DNA from: DASXTW01 sp046726275
GTDB taxonomy: Bacteria; Actinomycetota; UBA4738
Assembly (NCBI GenBank): GCA_046726275.1
Contig: JBKPAF010000093.1
Location: forward strand, 1 to 14,984
Length of the DNA stretch: 14,984 nt
Direction of reading: 5' to 3'
Shown: positions 13,685-14,984 of the stretch, in pieces
Numbering within the stretch: position 1 is the stretch's first letter
How the letters are laid out: every line of letters begins with the position of its first letter
Program-made: the position numbers and the translations under genes
The notes under the pieces: model-generated
Told to the model about the DNA's origin: nothing
Database searches by the model: none
The model's input: the letters and a program-made list of their open reading frames with translations, nothing else

Positions 13685-14113
13685 ATGGACAGGAGTCAGG
13701 AGATCGTTCGGGCCGCCGGTGGGATCGTTGTCCGCAAGACGGACTCGCGAGACAGCGAGGTGGCCTTGGTGCACCGCCCCGCCTACGACGACTGGACGTT
13801 TCCCAAAGGGAAGCGCGCGCCGGGAGAGCGGGACGACAGGGAAACCGCCAGACGTGAGGTGGAGGAGGAGACCGGCCTCGTTTGCCGGCTCGATCGTCCC
13901 GTCGGAACGATCGAGTATCGCGACCGAAAGGATCGCCCGAAGACGGTCGCGTATTGGCTGATGACGCCGATCGGAGGAGAGTTCCGACCGTCGGCTGAGG
14001 TCGATGAGATGCGATGGGTTCCCATCGGCCAGGCGGGTGACCTGTTGACCTACCGGCACGACCGTTCGCTGCTCGAGTCCGCTGCTGGGTTTCTCGAGGC
14101 GACCGGTCCCTGA
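13685..14113 (+). CDS. Nudix hydrolase, MutT1-like N-terminal half
   Basis: A 142-residue one-domain Nudix protein. It opens with a strand AAGGIVVRK and the segment VALVHRPAYDDWTFPKGK, which closely resembles mycobacterial MutT1 (IHRPRYDDWSLPKGK from memory). The Nudix box runs from Gly42 to Leu65 with the metal-binding REVEEETGL intact, then VAYWLM and GGEFRPSAEVDEMRWVP, also MutT1-like. Possible substrates are 8-oxo-dGTP, dinucleoside polyphosphates or other nucleoside polyphosphates. Oddity: eight residues, not seven, separate the box Glu48 from Arg57. ATG 13685 has GCGGAG 8 nt upstream; an ATG at 13658 would add nine residues with a ribosome site too close. It follows ppk1 by 46 bp, so the two are probably one transcript. 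A hairpin at the stop codon probably ends it. Confidence 0.88.
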   Translation: MDRSQEIVRAAGGIVVRKTDSRDSEVALVHRPAYDDWTFPKGKRAPGERDDRETARREVEEETGLVCRLDRPVGTIEYRDRKDRPKTVAYWLMTPIGGEFRPSAEVDEMRWVPIGQAGDLLTYRHDRSLLESAAGFLEATGP

Positions 14114-14123
14114 CCAAGGGACC
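14105..14123. terminator. Hairpin between convergent Nudix and double-CxxC genes
   Basis: GGTCCCT (14105-14111) and AGGGACC (14117-14123) form a perfect 7-bp stem with loop GACCA. It overlaps the Nudix stop codon (TGA 14111-14113) and lies 22 bp from the stop of the opposing gene, the usual place of a bidirectional terminator. No T-tract follows on either strand, so it may act with Rho or merely shield transcript ends. Confidence 0.5.
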
Positions 14124-14144
14124 CATGCCACATCCCCAAGACGG

Positions 14145-14761
14145 TCAGAGCCTGTTGGCGGTCGGATGGATCCCCGGCTCGTACCCGGCCTCGAGGACGC
14201 GGATCATCGAAGGGGGCGTCAGGACCTCGACGGTCGATGATGCCCGCAATTTCCGCTTGCCCGTGTACCCGAACGAGGACCAGGCACGAATCTGGCCACG
14301 GAAGACGAGCCAGGCCTCTCCCTCCTCCGCGATCATGGCGCCGTCCGGCAGGTCCGCCAGCCTCGCGCGATACAGGGGTTTCCGGCCGTCCGGCGCGATC
14401 CGCTCGGCATGGAGCGTCCGGTCCATGTCGTCGGCCCAGGGAAGGCCGCCCGGGTGGTTCCCGCCCATGCCCGTCGAAACAGCTCGTAGTCCTCGCGGCG
14501 GCACTCCGCACACGGCCTGTGGCCGGCTGCAAGCGCCGTCGCCTCGTCGAGGAAGAACAACTCGGTGAACCGACCCGGGCGAAGCAACCGCCGGCGCCTT
14601 CCCTTGAACTCAAGCCGGCAGGCGATACACCGCCGGACCTGCCACGTCCGGACCAGGTCGCCGTCTGCGTCGTGAAGCACTCCACGGTTACCGAACAGGA
14701 GGCCCCGGGCCTCGGTGGCGATGATGTCTCCGAACGGAGTGACCCGATTGCGGAGTGGCAT
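14145..14761 (-). pseudogene. Double-CxxC conserved protein interrupted by one frameshift
   Basis: The N-terminal part, from ATG 14761, reads MPLRNRVTPFGDI, then a CIAC motif (about 45-48), LRPGRFTELFFLDEATALAAGHRPCAEC (second CxxC at about 84-87) and REDYELFRRAWAG. After AWAG the frame becomes nonsense. A second frame takes over with NHPGGLPWADDMDRTLH, LPDGAMIAEEGEAWLVF and STVEVLTPPSMIRVLEAGYEPGIHP, ending at TGA 14145. I recall an uncharacterised bacterial family of roughly 200 residues in which these two parts form one protein. A single missing base in the C-run at 14460-14462 would rejoin them. The four cysteines probably bind zinc. Function is unknown to me. It is either a recent pseudogene or a homopolymer sequencing error. 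An in-frame TTG at 14785 is an alternative start; no strong ribosome site is seen for either. Confidence 0.75.
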
Positions 14762-14838
14762 GGGTACGGATCGTAGGCGCGTCAAACCTTCACATAGCTC
14801 TACCGTCCCTGGCCCCGCTGGTGCAGACTGTCCCCGCC

Positions 14839-14984
14839 ATGACCCAGACCACCGATCCCCGCCTGGGCAGCACCGTGGGTGGGTACCGGATCGACTCCCT
14901 GATCGGCCGAGGCGGCATGAGTGTGGTGTACCTGGCCGAGGACGCCCACCTGGGCCGGAAGGTGGCGGTGAAGTTCCTCGCCCC
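14839..14984 (+). CDS. Serine/threonine protein kinase, N-terminal fragment (continues past window)
   Basis: Only the first 48 codons are present. They contain the start of a Hanks-type kinase domain: YRIDSLIGRGGMSVVYLAED, the glycine-rich nucleotide loop, followed by KVAVKFLA with the ATP-anchoring lysine of the VAIK motif. Actinobacterial members (Pkn type) usually continue with a full kinase domain, a transmembrane helix and a sensor region, none of which is visible here. ATG 14839 begins about 77 bp after the divergent double-CxxC gene start, so its promoter must lie in 14762-14838. I see no clear boxes or ribosome site there; it may be leaderless. Substrate unknown. Confidence 0.88.
   Translation, partial: MTQTTDPRLGSTVGGYRIDSLIGRGGMSVVYLAEDAHLGRKVAVKFLA

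Noticed and set aside
13166..14131. Open frame on the - strand across the ppk1 end and the Nudix gene
   Set aside because: It spans two well-supported genes on the other strand and gives a low-complexity Arg/Pro-rich translation.
1..14984. CRISPR array, phage genes, toxin-antitoxin pair, insertion sequence or known defence system
   Set aside because: No regularly spaced repeats, transposase, integrase, Cas or phage structural motifs were seen on either strand.

Overview
The window is high-GC, densely coded DNA with many GTG and TTG starts and frequent stop/start overlaps. The gene families fit an actinomycete (Actinomycetota), probably a poorly characterised soil or environmental lineage: a SigE-like ECF sigma factor with a membrane partner, a secreted protein of the VTICH type, a PPK1-Nudix neighbourhood and a CYTH-CHAD protein. 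This placement is inferred from family content and style only; there is no rRNA or other marker to confirm it.

Layout. Positions 1-1201 (+) hold the tail of a glyoxalase/VOC protein and an alpha/beta hydrolase. Positions 1202-1454 are non-coding with nested inverted repeats. Positions 3631-1455 (-) hold a GNAT acetyltransferase, then an ECF sigma factor overlapping a single-pass membrane anti-sigma-like protein, then a small lipoprotein. Positions 3836-4150 (+) hold a small four-helix membrane protein whose frame is broken twice by compensating shifts. Positions 4151-4373 contain no gene but hold an inverted repeat and the 3' part of a tRNA-Ser(CGA)-like sequence with no matching 5' half. Positions 5764-4367 (-) form a two-gene cell-envelope operon: a secreted VTICH-type protein and an L,D-transpeptidase. 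A strongly structured leader precedes it.

Positions 6031-14113 are the centre of interest: a polyphosphate and phosphohistidine gene block. A TetR repressor with a perfect 20-bp palindrome upstream overlaps a Ppx/GppA-type phosphatase. Convergent to it is an operon of PPK2, CYTH-CHAD and a SixA-like phosphohistidine phosphatase, with stop/start overlaps or gaps of a few bases. PPK1 diverges from PPK2 across a 118-bp intergenic region and is followed by a Nudix hydrolase. Together these can make polyphosphate (PPK1), use it to phosphorylate nucleotides (PPK2), degrade it (Ppx/GppA), bind it (CHAD), hydrolyse short triphosphate species (CYTH) and possibly dephosphorylate histidines (SixA-like). 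The Nudix and SixA-like proteins correspond to the two halves of mycobacterial MutT1, whose gene I recall lying beside ppk1.

The right end holds a double-CxxC protein gene interrupted by one frameshift and the start of a Ser/Thr protein kinase. Three apparent indels in otherwise well-conserved or coherent frames (near 3989, 4060 and 14460) raise the possibility of sequencing error as well as gene decay.
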